Below, one piece after another: positions 13,469 to 26,319 of a DNA stretch of 64,000 nt. The DNA is taken from assembly GCA_951230915.1 (NCBI GenBank), contig OX579636.1, positions 45,821,912 to 45,885,911 of the forward strand, written 5' to 3'. Source of the DNA: Antitrichia curtipendula (Eukaryota; Streptophyta; Bryopsida; Hypnales; Leucodontaceae). The notes beneath the pieces are model-generated. The model was given only the letters and a program-made list of their open reading frames with translations. It did no database searches and was not told where the DNA came from. The position numbers and the translations under genes are program-made. The stretch's first letter is position 1. Every line of letters begins with the position of its first letter.

Positions 13469-13918
13469 ACTAGAGTTATTCGTAAAGTCATCCCTAGTTT
13501 GACACCCAGTTTTAAACAAGCTCTTATACAAATTGGTGAAAGGAGGTAAAAGCAACCCATATGGGATATGTAAAGGGTTGGAGTTGTAAGTAACTTGTAA
13601 GAGCTTGGAGGAGCTCAATCTTAAAATAAACCCATATCCTTTGAGAGTTCATAAAGAACAATGGATTTCATTATAAAAACAACCTCTCCACCCTCAATTC
13701 TCTCAAATTGTCAATGTACAATTTCTTTGACAGGTAAACTGAGGTCCAAACTTCTTTAGGCACCATTTCGATGTGAAAAAAAGTTTGGTCCCAAGTTTTG
13801 TTTTGCTAGTGTTGATTGTGCGAGCTTTTTACCTTTTCACTTGCTTTTTTATATAAAGCAGGGGTTCAAACCCCAATTTTACCTCTAAACTCAGGTTTAC
13901 TTTACGAATAACTCTAGT
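13469..13918. mobile_element. MITE with 20-bp perfect TIR
   Basis: ACTAGAGTTATTCGTAAAGT at 13469-13488 is repeated as its exact reverse complement at 13899-13918. The interior (450 bp in all) has no coding potential. Inverted similarity continues inward weakly (CACCCAGTTTTAAAC against GGTTCAAACCCC). A base beyond the right end makes it CACTAG-like, so it may belong with the CACTA-ended elements. No clear target duplication was found. Confidence 0.65.
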
Positions 13919-15018
13919 GCCTCTATTAAATATTTTTGCTCCGAGGCACCTAATGCATGGATGTAGATACTTTTACAAATGCATAGTATCTACTTGAATG
14001 TCTGTTTTTGGCCCAAGGTGGCAACTCATGTATAATATGTAGGGGGAACCGTTTTAAGAAGAGCAAAAAAAGTTGAATACTTTCAATTTGATAATTTATT
14101 ATATCGTTAAAAGAACTTTTAATAAAGCTTTTACAATAATGAGCTGGGGCTGAGATTTATAATAAATTCCAATACCTTGTTTAGGATTGCACAAATCTAG
14201 TAGCACGTCTTCCACTTTGTGTTACATGAACTTGTGATGTCAATGTTGATTCCACAAATGGTGCAGCTCTTGGAGGTTGAATCACTGTCGCAGCAGATGG
14301 TGTAGCTCTTGGTGATTGAAACAAAATTCTAACATTTGCATATCTCTTTCTATAGTTGCTTCTTATCATCTTCTTATTCTTCAAGTGATTGTCCAAAGAT
14401 GACTTGTCTTCTTGTATCGATAAAAAATTCTCTGAATCTGCATTTTTTTTCAAAGCAATTAAGCAAATGATATTATTTAAATCAACAAAATCAGCCTCAT
14501 GGCCACTATAACTACCATATGAATATTGAAGACCCTCAATTTGTTTGTAATACTTTAGTAAACATTTTATCCCTTCTTCATTCAAACAAACCGGTCTCAC
14601 ATAATCAATTAATCCTCCTTTATCCAATCATTTCACAATTTTCTATATGCGAGCTAAATACCATGTCAATTTTGTACCTTCTTCCATAATGATGGCAACA
14701 TCATCAAACAAGCCTATTTCTTCAATCTCCTTAGCACCCTCTAACAATGATGACATTTCAGTTGAACTTTTATATTGAACTTGTCGCAACCTATCTAATG
14801 GCAATTTAGATGGTGAATGTGCATTAAGCTCTATAATAAGTCTCATTTTAAACACTGGATCTTTTTTTGGCACATCAACAACTGGTGACACTATACATAC
14901 TTCATTATCTGTAAGGTTTAAAGAACTTTCATTCATTTCACTTTGTTGTTCAGTGTCTAAGATAGAACTTCTAATTAATACATCAACCTCATTCACCAAA
15001 GTATCATCAATGTGCTAA

Positions 15019-17274
15019 CACTACAAAAAAATAGCGAAAAATGTGACTGCGCAAATGACTGCAAAACAATCGCAGTGCAGTCGCAAAACGAAAGAATGAC
15101 TCCGTGGCGCTGCAGTCATTTCGGACAAGTCATTTACAAGAATGACTGCAGGGGTATTATCACCTAACGAAGAGGGAACGGATGAGACTTTGGATGAGAA
15201 GAGGCTCCATTGAGTGAGATAAAGAAAGACAGCCTAAGGAAAGATGGTTTTCAACTACCATGTGGAAAGGAAGGGCTTTTGTAGACTAGGTGGACAAGGA
15301 TTTCACCCCTTATAAATCTGATGTGGACAAGGAAAGCACAGTCACGGTGAAGTCATTCTGGAGTTGCGTCCAACCCCTCTGAAATCTAGGATTATTTTCT
15401 ACAATCTAGGATTACATTTTTAAAATCTAGGATTACATTACAAAATATAGGATTACATTTTTGAAATCTCGGATAATTTTCTGAAATCTAGGATAATTTT
15501 CTGAAATCTAGGATTACATTTTTGAAATCTAGGATTACATTTTTGAAATCTAGGATTATTTTCTGAAATCTACGATTATATTTTGAAATCTAGGAAATTT
15601 GAATATTATTTTTTGAAATCTTGGATTATTTCCTAAAATCTAAAAAATTTGAAGATTATTTTCAAATTGTGGTGAAATGTGCAAAATGAGTGTAATGATA
15701 ATTGTGCAATGACTAGTTATTCTATATTTGCATATGAATACATTCAAAATTCCATAGCAATATACCATACACAATAAACAAATACACAATGCACCATATA
15801 CAAATATACAATGCACAATACACCATATACAATGCACAATACACCATATACAAATACATAATATACAATACATTTAATTTTGCATATGTGTCAAATGGCT
15901 TCTCAAGCCATTTAGTGTGTGAATATGAAGAGTTCAAATGACAAGCCTTTTATACAAGTGGGTAGTAGGACACAAGACAAACCATGTGGGATTTGTAAAA
16001 TGTTAATGTCATAATAGTATAGTGACGCGGAAGTCATTACGTAGTCACCTTAGATTAAATTGCAGTCACAATATATGACAATAGTTTACTCACTTTTGAC
16101 TATGGCCTCCACAATGGAATTGATTTAGTTCAAATTGAAAGTTTAACTCCTAAAAATAGTCTCAATTTTTGAAGTAGAAAACAGGGAATGAGAGAATGAA
16201 AAACATGGAATGAGAGAATGGAGGGGGGGGCAGTCATGTACTAGTCATTGTGTAGTTACGTGACAGACTCGCTGCAGTCATAGTGTAGTTACATGACAAA
16301 CAAACCACAGTCATATTGCAGTCATGTTGCCTGCAATTGCAACCTCAACGTCTTGTCCCTGTACGGGGTAATTAGAGGGCCATGTTCACTTCTTTTCATT
16401 CACGTTCTATTGAATTGCTACAAGTTCTGGCCTCAAAAACTTTAAACATTTCTCTATACCTTGTACTCTAATGCAAACCCTAAACCTAACAGCAAGCCGG
16501 TATGGAAGCGCCTTAAACACTGATGACGCTATCCATAGCATGGTTTCCTCAAAATGATTCCGTACAGCATGTGTCCAAGTCACGGCAGCCCAACGAAATG
16601 AACGCAATTATTTCATTCTCCAACTAATGTTCAATTTCTAAAACATGTGCAACAAGGCTTGTACACCTTGCTCACCTAAAATTAATTCAATTAAGGTACC
16701 CTAGCACTACATCTTAGCTGACTTGCATTCATTCAGACATTCCTAAATCCCAATATTCTAAAAGATGCCCCTATTGCATGCCTCTTTGTATTTTGTTAGA
16801 AAACCCACTGCAGTCATACTGCAGTCATACTATAGTGACATACCCGAAACTGTCCTCACCCTATCTTTCTTGTACCACGAGGATCCATCTTTTTCTTTAT
16901 CCATTAGTAAAAGAAAACGCCGATTGAGTGACTCCTCCTACCGCTGCAGTCATTTTGTAGTCACTTTGCAGTGACTTTGAAGTCACCTACAGTCGCAAAA
17001 ATTGAAACTATACAACTCAATCGTGACTTTGCCTCCTGCAGTCGCGTTCCAATTCGCCATGTCATTGCATCGTCGCCCTTGTGAACGGAATGCTGTGGAT
17101 GAAGACTTCAGCACGTTCACTGTTCATCCGGCAGTCACAGTCACGACTGCAGAATGACTCCAGCGCTCTTGATCTCAGCCCGCTGGTGCAATTAGAGAGA
17201 TCAAGTGGCGTTCTAGTCGCAAAATGAGCGCAGTCACGTTTTGTAGTTACATTTATGGCTGTTTTCTAGTAGTG
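15019..17274. mobile_element. Non-autonomous CACTA (EnSpm-type) element, 2.26 kb
   Basis: Starts CACTACAAAAAAATAGCG and ends CTGTTTTCTAGTAGTG; the ends are imperfect inverted repeats that run on into AAATGTGACTGCG-like sequence. The flanking 3-bp duplication TAA (15016-15018, 17275-17277) matches the CACTA superfamily. Subterminal regions carry many copies of GACTGCAGTCA-like words in both orientations, the usual transposase-binding architecture of CACTA elements. No transposase is encoded. It interrupts the transposase-like pseudogene. Confidence 0.85.
15375..15660. repeat. Short tandem repeat around GAAATCTAGGATTA
   Basis: About 13 imperfect units of 18-20 bases, consensus GAAATCTAGGATTACATTTT, inside the CACTA element at 15019-17274. 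The neighbouring 15755-15875 is a second low-complexity tract of CACAATACACCATATACAAA-like units. Confidence 0.8.
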
Positions 17275-19789
17275 TAATTGTTGAATTTGATTCATTCACT
17301 TGGACATTATTAATTACCACTTCATTAGTTTCATCATCCAATTCTTTAGCACACTGCTCTATAATATTCAATGACTCTGAAAAACAAGAAGACTAAGGTT
17401 CAGCCCACTTACCAGCAGCAGAAACTACCTCTTTCATTTCAACATCCAATGCTTGTTTTTGAGCTTCTACAAAACCACCTAACCAAGCTTCTTGCAAAGC
17501 CTCATTAGAAACAAATTCATAATCAGCAAGGTTAGAAGAACAACATGATTGATTTCCATCCTGGCCCACCAAATATTTTTGCGTCGTCTTGATTTCATAA
17601 AAAAGGGACCATCTTCATCAAATTTGATTTGTTCAGTTCTACCTATATGTGATGTGTGCTCTATTGCCTCTCCAGTATAAAAATTATATTTGTTTTTAAC
17701 ATGTTGACCAAGCAATGAAAAAAAATCTTTACAACAATCTGAACCTACTTTGTCTAAAGCAACAAGCAACTTAGAAAACAAATCACGCATCATCATGATA
17801 TACAAAACTGCAGAATGACATGATATTAAACAATCTATAATGGATTTCCTAGTTAACCAATTATCTTTTAGAAAGTGTTCATGTTTAACATGGCGGATAT
17901 ATTATATGCACCACAAAAGAAGCCAACTTCACCTTTTCTAATAAGTTTTTTCTTCCATAAAAAACTTCTAGAAAAGAAAATGCGTTGAATAGCTAGAAAA
18001 TTTTGTTTATCTTTGACATTTATATCATCTTCTAATAAACCATGTTGTTCTTTTGAAAAATAACGATAAACCAACAGTAGGTGATATTTACTTGCTAAGA
18101 CTCTTACTGCTGAAAGAAGAGGATTGCGAAGCTTCTTTTCAACATGAAGAGGGTCCTGCATCATTATTAATGGAGTTTTATCTACAATTTCAGCATACAT
18201 TAAAAATCCATCAATTTTTAGGCCATATGTGACCCTAGAGATGCTTTCTAGCATCAATTTCCTACGCCTACTATCACCATGTGATGCATGATCCGTAGAA
18301 GTTCCACATTTTTTTCAAGATGTTTTTTGTGATATTTTTGTATCAACTCCCACTACTTTTGCACCTGCACATGTTTGAACTTATTACAAGTACTTAACAA
18401 ACAATACACTAACCTTGGCGTACCTGCTACTAACGGATTAGCTATCAAAATCCGACACATAAAACCAACTTGTAAATTTTCAAAGGCATCTTAAATACTA
18501 TTCCAAGTAGATGATGAGGGCTGATGATCAAAACTACATTCATGATTTGGGTGTTCAAATGATTCTTTAAAGTCACAAAAATCATCAATTACATCTAATC
18601 TCCTATTCCATGTTGCAAGCTCTATACTTTACAAGATTTCAAAATTAAAGCCGTGTGAAGAAATGTACCCTCATTGATACCAATACTATACAAAAATCCT
18701 ACCTTGCAAAATTTGGATCTGGTTGTACGCAGAGCTGGTCCTTCCAAATTTTTATTTAAAAAATTATGTGTTGTAGAGCCTCCAAAGTTTTGAAAAAATT
18801 TAAACAATTTAATAGTACTAGAATGATAATGTTTTCCATTACCTTTACCACTTGCTTTATGCATTGAAAGTAGATTTTTCACAACATTTGTAAGTAGATT
18901 CAACAAAACATGACGCTTATCAAATGCTCCTAAATCAAATGTTCTCCTAAACAACTCTACAATTTTAGAAAGTGATTCTTCAATCAAAGTAGATTGAAGT
19001 TTTACTAAAAAAGAATCTTTTTTTCGTAGCACTCGTCAAAGCCACATTCAAAAGGAATATATGATCATTTGCAAGTTGGCATCTTTTCTCCCATTTCCTA
19101 GCTATTTCAATAAGCTCATTCTTTTGTAAAATCTCCATCCTAACACCTAACTCACAAACCCGCTCACCCCTTGGCACTTCCATACTTTTTAGTTGCTTGT
19201 TTTGAAACCAAAAAATGAATCTTCTTCCATCTCTTTCTAGTTTTTGGAGAGATGTGGTGGCATTGATTTTCTACATTTTGCCTTCAAAATGTATGACTCA
19301 AGAGAATTTGATGCTTTCTGCAATACATCTTCCTCAAGTAGCCCATCTTTCTCAAGAACTCAAGTTTCACCCGCTTCAAAGCTTTTTGTTGGCATTCTCC
19401 TTGGGAATTTGGAGCATCTTCAACACCTTGGCGTCTCTTTTGGGAATTTTGTAGAGGTGATGTAAGGCTACTCAAGTTAATGAGGCCATTACTTTCCATT
19501 TGAGAGCAAACAACTGGAGAAATAATTGCAGATTGTTTCTTATGAAAATTTTGGTGGTGATTACAATACAAGCAAACCTTTTCATTATCTAAAGAGGCTA
19601 GAAAACTTTGACATCCACAAAGTTGCCCTGGCAACTTCTTTTGGCATACTCCAAATTCAACATTTGCACTACTCATGCTTATATGATAATGCTTGTGACA
19701 ATCACAGCATCCACAAAGTAAAGGGTCAAAGTGACATGCTTCAAATTCTTGGCAAACACATTCAACACCCATGGTGACCTTCTTGCATA

Positions 19790-21193
19790 AATCCCATTTG
19801 GTTGAACCTAAAAATAATACAAAATACTAATTATCTCAAAGTGTCAATTTCATCAAAATTTAAGTATTCCATTAGTTTGAGACTTCTAAAAACATGCAAA
19901 TAAAACAAAAATTTATATCTTTCATTGCTACTCCAAATTTGTGTACATGGATGTTTCAAGTAGTTTGACAATAGAGGTGCAACAATCTAACTCTAAACCA
20001 TATATATCTAGCTTTCTATCATCAAGTATATCATAAATTTGGAGCATGTAACAATATGATGATGAAATCCAAATCACAGCATATTGTGACATTCATGACA
20101 TTGAGAGCATAATAAAAAAAAGACCATTAAAATATTGAAAGTGAAAACTTCTCTATTAAAATTTAATTTTATCAATTTCAGTTATAGAAAAGTTCTGATG
20201 TTTACCAAGCTTTGTAGGAACACCATTATTAAGGTTTTTGAATTCCATGCCCTTATCCATGATGCTATTCAATTTTAGTGTTGAGGGACCAAACCACAAT
20301 TTCAACTTTGTGAAATCAATGAGTTGAATTCCTGCACAACATCAATGTAAATTACATAATATAAATATTTTCATGCTTAAATGCATCGATGTAAATGCCT
20401 AAATTGCTAGATGAAATTGGTAGATAGTTCCATTGCAATAGTCCATATCCAACAAAAATTCAATAGTGAGGGCTCTTACCACCAATACAATATGGCCTAC
20501 ATTATATTAATTTCACAATGTAGGACATTTGTTCAAAATTTAATTTTCTTTAAATCTTGGAACAATGTAGGCAATGTCCTTCACTAATTCTACTAATCAT
20601 AGAAATGTCCTATTATTTTTACAAGATGATAAATTGCATTAGTCATTTTCAAAGCATAAAACCTTGGACCTTTAGTGGATACAAAATTGTACCTTACAAA
20701 TGATGGAAATTTGAAATAAAAAGTGTTGGGAAGGTCTGCAGGAAGCTCACAACAACACATGTGTCTTCACACCTTAAAATACCATCCAAGCCAATTATTT
20801 TATTGAAAACAAACATTGGATGAAGAAGATACAATCCCCCAAAGTTGCAGCCTTCAAATGCAGTTTGGTGAACTCAAATAGAATCTATAAACTTCGATTG
20901 GCTTCCAAAAAATCTGCACATATTGGATTGATCTAAAAATTTTACCACATAAACTAAAAGAGAAAGAGGAAATTTTCCAATAAGTTTTGTTGAATTCGGA
21001 TATCAGATGCAAAAGTTACAACACTTTGAATTGAACTTTAAAAATATGTGAGGACACTTTTGGTCTTGTAGGCAATGGAATTAAGTACAAAACATAATTT
21101 TCAACTCACCTATCAATCCAATCCTTATGAAATGCACATCATACACTTGTGCAGTACAGTAACTAATTGATCTTCTCCATGCACCACGTGCAC
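19790..21193. other. AT-rich DNA, no gene recognised
   Basis: Upstream side of the decayed transposase-like gene. Only short random frames are present and no terminal repeats are recognised. Confidence 0.45.
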
Positions 21194-21410
21194 TTAAGCA
21201 ATACAATATGCTTCTAACTTGATCGATATTATTATATATCAAAACTGATCAGGCAGTTCAATATGCTTCTAAATTGGTTGATGCTTTTGTATATCAAAAT
21301 TAATCAGGCAGTTCAGTATGCTTCTAAACTTGTCAATGCTTCTATACATCAAAAATGATTGGGCAATACATCATTCTTCCAACTGATCGATGCTTCTCTA
21401 GCAGTAGCAA
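21194..21410. repeat. Tandem repeat, about 56-bp unit, four copies
   Basis: Units contain CAATATGCTTCTAA, then TGATCGATGCTT-like and ATATATCAAAA-like words, and restart with AGGCAGTTCA. Four diverged copies follow each other. The flanking 21411-22241 holds no gene that I recognise. Confidence 0.7.
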
Positions 21411-22241
21411 TCAGTGAGATGAATCCAGATGAAAGTAAATTACCTGGAGTCATGCAGTCCAGCACCAACAATTGTGGACAATATATGCGATGTTGCAGCT
21501 TCTACAACCTTGGTGATGCCAAAATCAATCAAGTATACCTCGACAATTTGCAGCCAAGAAAGCACTTGGAAGATGGTAGAACACAACAATACAGGAAACG
21601 ACACCAAAAGCTAGAGAGAAAGTGAGCAAGAAGTGCGACATGTGAATAGAGAATTATCACTGCAAGAGTGTTGAAAGGTAGTGCTGCAACACTTCCGTCA
21701 GAGGAGGAAGAAGTTACAGACAAAAAGAAGATTAGGGCAAAGTGGTAGGAAAACTAATGCCAGAAAAGCGGAGAAGGTTCAAGACACAATGCGGTACAAA
21801 GGAGCTGGCACCAACGGTCAAGAATCCTAGGTCATGAATAGTTGAGGTAATAATGAAGTCTGACCCCTACTATTATTAGAAGCATCTTTTTAGAAGAGCA
21901 TTTAAGAAATAAAAAAATTTAATAATTCAAAAAAAAAGTTGGGGGTTTGAGCGGTGCCCCATGTTTGAGAAATTTTGTGTATTATAAATTCTTAAAATGA
22001 TTTTTGAGTGCCTAAAACTATTATCATTGATATAAAAATTATATCATTCAATTTCTCTTAATGTCTTCTTTCCTATTATGTTCCTAAAACCTACTTGATA
22101 AAAAAGTTTGTTTCCTTCTTGTACATTAGAAAAGTTAAGAAAGCATTTGTATTGACATTGTGAGTTGCCACCTTGGGGTTTTGGGCCATAATTGTAGGTG
22201 CTTAAGGCTTTGTAACTTCCCTTCAAGCAACTAGTAGAGCT

Positions 22242-23296
22242 CACTAGAAGAAAAACGTGTCCGGCACAACCGACTACTATGCAACTAGTGTCCTATACAA
22301 CTATCTTGCGACTATAATTCTCTCTAAATGCACCAAATCTAATGTAATTGTTTTATGTCTTTGTTTACAACTCATTGATACATTGCTTTAGTTACAAAGT
22401 AGTCAATTTATAGTTGTAAAAGACCACTAGGAAACAACTAAGAAAAGATTGCAATTGTAAAATGACCATAGTTGTTTCCTAGTCGCTCTCTAGTCGTACA
22501 CTAGTTGTTTTTTAGTCGTTTCCTATAGTACTAGGAAATTCATCTTTTCTGTTGATTTGGTTGCATAGATTTGCTTCATTTTTCTATTGATTTGGAAAGT
22601 AATTTGTTGATTTGGATAGAATTTCATAGAAAAGTAAACCAAACAAATGCGACCAAATCAACAAAAAAATTGAATTTTCTAATAGTGAAGCTAGTCGTTT
22701 CCTAATTGCTCTTAAGCTGTACACTAGTTGTTTCTTAGTCAATTTCTAGTTGTTTCCTAGTTGCTTCTAAAATTCATTTTCATTTGTTTTATATCAATTG
22801 TCTCATATCAATCTCTATATCAATTGTAAAGAGTACCATTGGGTTGGACATATAAGACTTGTAAGTTGTTGTAGTCTTATGCAATGAATTTTGTTGATAG
22901 AATTTCAAGGCTTCTACAATTTATAGATTTTTATAGAGTATAGATTTCTACAATCTATAGAAATATAAAAATACTTAAAATCTAAGAAATTTTAAGGTAT
23001 CCTAAACCAATGAAATCTATTAAATACTAGTATTTAAATTTTTGAAATCTAGAAAGAAAGTAGATCTGAAATTTAGAAATTTAGAAAAAAATAGATTTGA
23101 AATTCAAAAAATGTAGAAAAAAAGGTAGATATGAAAATTTGAAATCTACAAATCATTGAGATCAATACTTTAAAATCTACAAATCTACAAGTCGCAAACA
23201 AGTTGCAAATGAGTCACATACGAGGCATGACTTTTGCAATCACTACACCTTTTTCCTAGATTTTAGGGTGTCCACTGCAATTACAAGTCTCCAAAT
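22242..23296. mobile_element. CACTA-ended repeat, right end unresolved
   Basis: Begins CACTAGAAGAAAAACGTGTC and carries repeated CTAGTTGTTTCCTAGTCG-like words, the same lead-in (GGTGTCCGCCACAACC variant) as a fragment at 55852 in the gypsy element. A smaller MITE is nested in it at 22529-22687. AATCTA-rich low-complexity sequence fills 22900-23200. I could not find a matching right terminus before the palindrome at 23297, so this boundary is provisional. Confidence 0.4.
22529..22687. mobile_element. 159-bp MITE with imperfect TIR
   Basis: Left end TACTAGGAAATTCATC; the reverse complement of the right end reads CACTATTAGAAAATTCA. Both continue to GTTGATTTGGT(T/C)GCAT, so about 40 bases of each arm pair. 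It lies within the repeat starting at 22242. Confidence 0.55.
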
Positions 23297-25107
23297 CACT
23301 AGTAGAAAAACAGTGCCAAAATTAACAAAACATCAACAAATTTTTGTTGATTTGGGTACTGCATCGTCCATTTGCACAAGTTTTTGTTGATTTTCGTAAA
23401 AACTGCCCAAATCAACAAAAAAATTTGTTAATTTGGGTACTGCATTTTTAAATTAACAAAAAATCAACACTTTTTTGTTAATTTTGACTAAAAAATTCTC
23501 AAATAAATTTTTTTATTTGAAAAAATGTGTAAATTATCATAGTTAGTATTCTATAAATAGTTTGTTTATGGAAAAAATAAATAAATCATTCCCAATTTGG
23601 TAATTTTCAAAGTCAGAAGACTTCAAAGACCATTTAGGCTTAGCAAAAGAATTTTTTTTTAAAAACTTGTAACTAAGAAAAGTTGCTATATACAAGTATC
23701 TTTCATCTCCAAAAATCTGTTTGCAATTTTCAGTCTCCAATTAAAAGTTATGACTAAATTTCAGAGAGGGGTTCCATTGAATTTTTTTTGACATTATGAA
23801 AGACCCTCTCTGAAATTTAGTCATAACTTTTGATTGGAGACTGAAAATTGCAAACAGATTTTTGGAGATGAAAGATACTTGTATATAGCAACTTTACTTA
23901 GTTCAAAGTTTTTAAGCAAAATGTTGTTTTTCTATGCTTAAATGGCCTTTGAAATCTGCTGTCTTTAACAAAAAAAGGAAAAAAAAAATACTTTAACTAG
24001 GTAAAACAAAAAATCAACCACACACACACATGCATGTGTATGTGTGGTNNNNNNNNNNNNNNNNNNNNNNNNNNNNNNNNNNNNNNNNNNNNNNNNNNNN
24101 NNNNNNNNNNNNNNNNNNNNNNNNNNNNNNNNNNNNNNNNNNNNNNNNNNNNNNNNNNNNNNNNNNNNNNNNNNNNNNNNNNNNNNNNNNNNNNNNNNNN
24201 NNNNNNNNNNNNNNNNNNNNNNNNNNNNNNNNNNNNNNNNNNNNNNNNGGCAGTCCGCCACGGGGGCAGATCGTCACATGGCACCCCATTTGGGGGTTGC
24301 CGGCAAGGTTTGAACCTTGCACCTCACTCTTGGGGTGCAAGGTTCAAACCAATGCACCACACATACACATGCATGTGTGTGTGTGGTTGATTTTTTGTTT
24401 TACCTAGTTAAAGTATTTTTTTTTTCCTTTTTTTGTTAAAGACAGCAGATTTCAAAGGCCATTTAAGCATAGAAAAACAACATTTTGCTTAAAACTTTGA
24501 ACTAAGTAAAGTTGCTATATACAAGTATCTTTCATCTCCAAAAATCTGTTTGCAATTTTCAGTCTCCAATCAAAAGTTATGACTAAATTTCAGAGAGGGT
24601 CTTTCATAATGTCAAAAAAAATTCAATGGAACCCCTCTCTGAAATTTAGTCATAACTTTTAATTGGAGACTGAAAATTGCAAACAGATTTTTGGAGATGA
24701 AAGATACTTGTATATAGCAACTTTTCTTAGTTACAAGTTTTTAAAAAAAAAATTCTTTTGCTAAGCCTAAATGGTCTTTGAAGTCTTCTGACTTTGAAAA
24801 TTACCAAATTGGGAATGATTTATTTATTTTTTCCATAAACAAACTATTTATAGAATACTAACTATGATAATTTACACATTTTTTCAAATAAAAAAATTTA
24901 TTTGAGAATTTTTTAGTCAAAATTAACAAAAAAGTGTTGATTTTTTGTTAATTTAAAAATGCAGTACCCAAATTAACAAATTTTTTTGTTGATTTGGGCA
25001 GTTTTTACGAAAATCAACAAAAACTTGTGCAAATGGACGATGCAGTACCCAAATCAACAAAAATTTGTTGATGTTTTGTTAATTTTGGCACTGTTTTTCT
25101 ACTAGTG
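23297..25107. mobile_element. 1.8-kb palindromic CACTA-ended foldback element
   Basis: The left arm (23297-24048) and right arm (about 24350-25107) are near-perfect reverse complements, from CACTAGTAGAAAAACAGTGC at the outer end to CACACACATGCATGTG beside the gap. Each arm also contains its own inner inverted repeat. A module that includes TTTCATCTCCAAAAATCTG and AAAGTTATGACTAAATTTC occurs four times, at about 23696, 23800 (inverted), 24515 and 24633 (inverted). No protein is encoded. No 3-bp target duplication is obvious. The flanking repeats are close enough that an assembly effect at the gap should be considered. Confidence 0.75.
24049..24248. other. Assembly gap (200 N)
   Basis: Exactly 200 N bases lie near the centre of the palindrome, a typical place for an assembly to break. 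The open frames that appear to cross it are not real. Confidence 0.98.
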
Positions 25108-26319
25108 TGCCTTCTCAAAGTGCAACGTTTGGCTAATTCTTCTTTTTCTTTTCTTTTTCTTCTTTTAGCCTTTGAATTAGTGAACTTTTGTTCAAATTGT
25201 AGGCTTAAATGAAATCAAGAATGCAAAGTAATCCCTTTGGCCCTTTAAAAACCTCTATAGGTAGTTGCAAGAAACACTTGTCCTATTCTTTGTCCCCTTG
25301 CCCTTGGACGGGTACTTTTTGGCTCATAATTTTTGCATACTTTGTCCGGTTGGCGTGAAATTTGGAATGAAGGTAGTTACAAAAGTCTCAAACATACTAT
25401 AAATTTTTTAATTTTCTTAAAATTAGTTTACTATTTTAAAGTTGGCTCCAATTGGGTGTCTACCTTGGGCATTTTGGGGGGTTTTAGTCCTATTTTCGAC
25501 CCAAAAATGCGAATTGGAAGCCACAAATTAGACATGAGGGAGGTTTAGGGTCTTTACAAGGACTAATAAGGAGAAAACTAGAGTTGCTCAGAGGGGCTCA
25601 ATGTGACCATCCTTTGCACAAAAGTCTTAGAGAGGGAAAACAATTTCCTAAGGAAATTTTTGGGTAATGAGAGGCTTTTGTTGTCAATAAAAAAGGCTTT
25701 TGGGGGGGGGGGATTTTCTGAATTTTTTTTTCCATTTTTTAAAAATAAAAAGAGACATAGACCCTTTTTCTACTATTTTTGGACAACAGTGCCTTTGGTA
25801 GTACCTCTCTCTAGTCCAGAGTACTACTCAGTACTTGTAAGTGCTCTGCAGCAAGACTTCATTCTTGTATACCACCCCGCTTTAATGCACTTAGTGTTGT
25901 AACTGCCACCTATCAAAATCGCAGCACGACTGAAATTCAAAATTGACGATGGAGATTTCCGTTGCAGCACATTAGCACAGTACTTGTAGTATCGATAGTA
26001 CTACCAATGCTATGCCTCGAAAACGCGTTTTTGACCAAGAATTGTGAAGTGTTTCTTGCAACAACCCCTATAGGACATAGAAAAACTTATCAATTAATTT
26101 AAGTGATTAAAAATTTATCATAGACTTACCATAGATTTATTAGTATTTTTCAAATTTATCTACTATTTTGCACTCATTAGAATGAGAACTCCACATAATA
26201 GGTACAAGTATTTATCCCTGGGATATTTTCACATGCATGGGCTAGGCTCACTACACTTCAAGTGACCTACTTGGTAAAATTTGGGAATATAATTTTACAA
26301 TAGCTTGACTAAGGTGAAG
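25108..26319. other. AT-rich DNA, no gene recognised
   Basis: A short pyrimidine tract at 25137-25167 resembles the longer one at 48105. The rest shows no convincing reading frame. It may hold a degraded further unit of the 1.2-kb array that starts at 26320, but I could not align one. Confidence 0.4.

Larger units (their letters stand above)
14181..19772 (-). pseudogene. Decayed transposase-like gene with Cys/His fingers
   Basis: Coding-like pieces all run on the minus strand. The N-terminal piece (19772-19284) has two Cys/His clusters, including CGCQSFLASLDN followed by CLYCNHHQNFH, which could bind zinc. Next come pieces at 19183-18980, 19032-18622, 18257-17868 (DPLHVEKKLRNPLLS) and 17805-17479 (SDCCKDFFSLLG), then a C-terminal piece at 14999-14181. 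The spacing of a 'DPLH..KKLRN.LL' block and a later 'CC..FFS' block recalls transposase-like proteins of invertebrates and algae whose superfamily I cannot name. Frame changes and in-frame stops (for example TAG and TGA around 14630-14645) show it is dead. A CACTA element splits it at 15019-17274. Introns cannot be separated from frameshifts with confidence. Confidence 0.45.

Noticed and set aside
13855..13880. tRNA or SINE B-box (GGTTCAAACCCC), also near 24300 and 49390
   Set aside because: No A box at the right distance and no cloverleaf; the words lie in inverted-repeat elements.
15375..15660. CRISPR-like array
   Set aside because: Units are directly adjacent and short, without unique spacers, in a eukaryotic transposon.
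15640..15937. Open frames rich in Tyr, Cys and Ile
   Set aside because: Translation of a CACAATACACC-type repeat.
19215..19777. Plus-strand open frames of 73-83 codons
   Set aside because: Antisense shadows of the Cys/His-finger region of the minus-strand pseudogene.
23965..24407. Open frames of 89-125 codons around the gap
   Set aside because: They consist mostly of N bases and low-complexity CA repeats.
23297..25107. 3-bp target duplication for the palindrome
   Set aside because: Left flank AAT and right flank TGC do not match, so insertion as a simple CACTA element is not shown.
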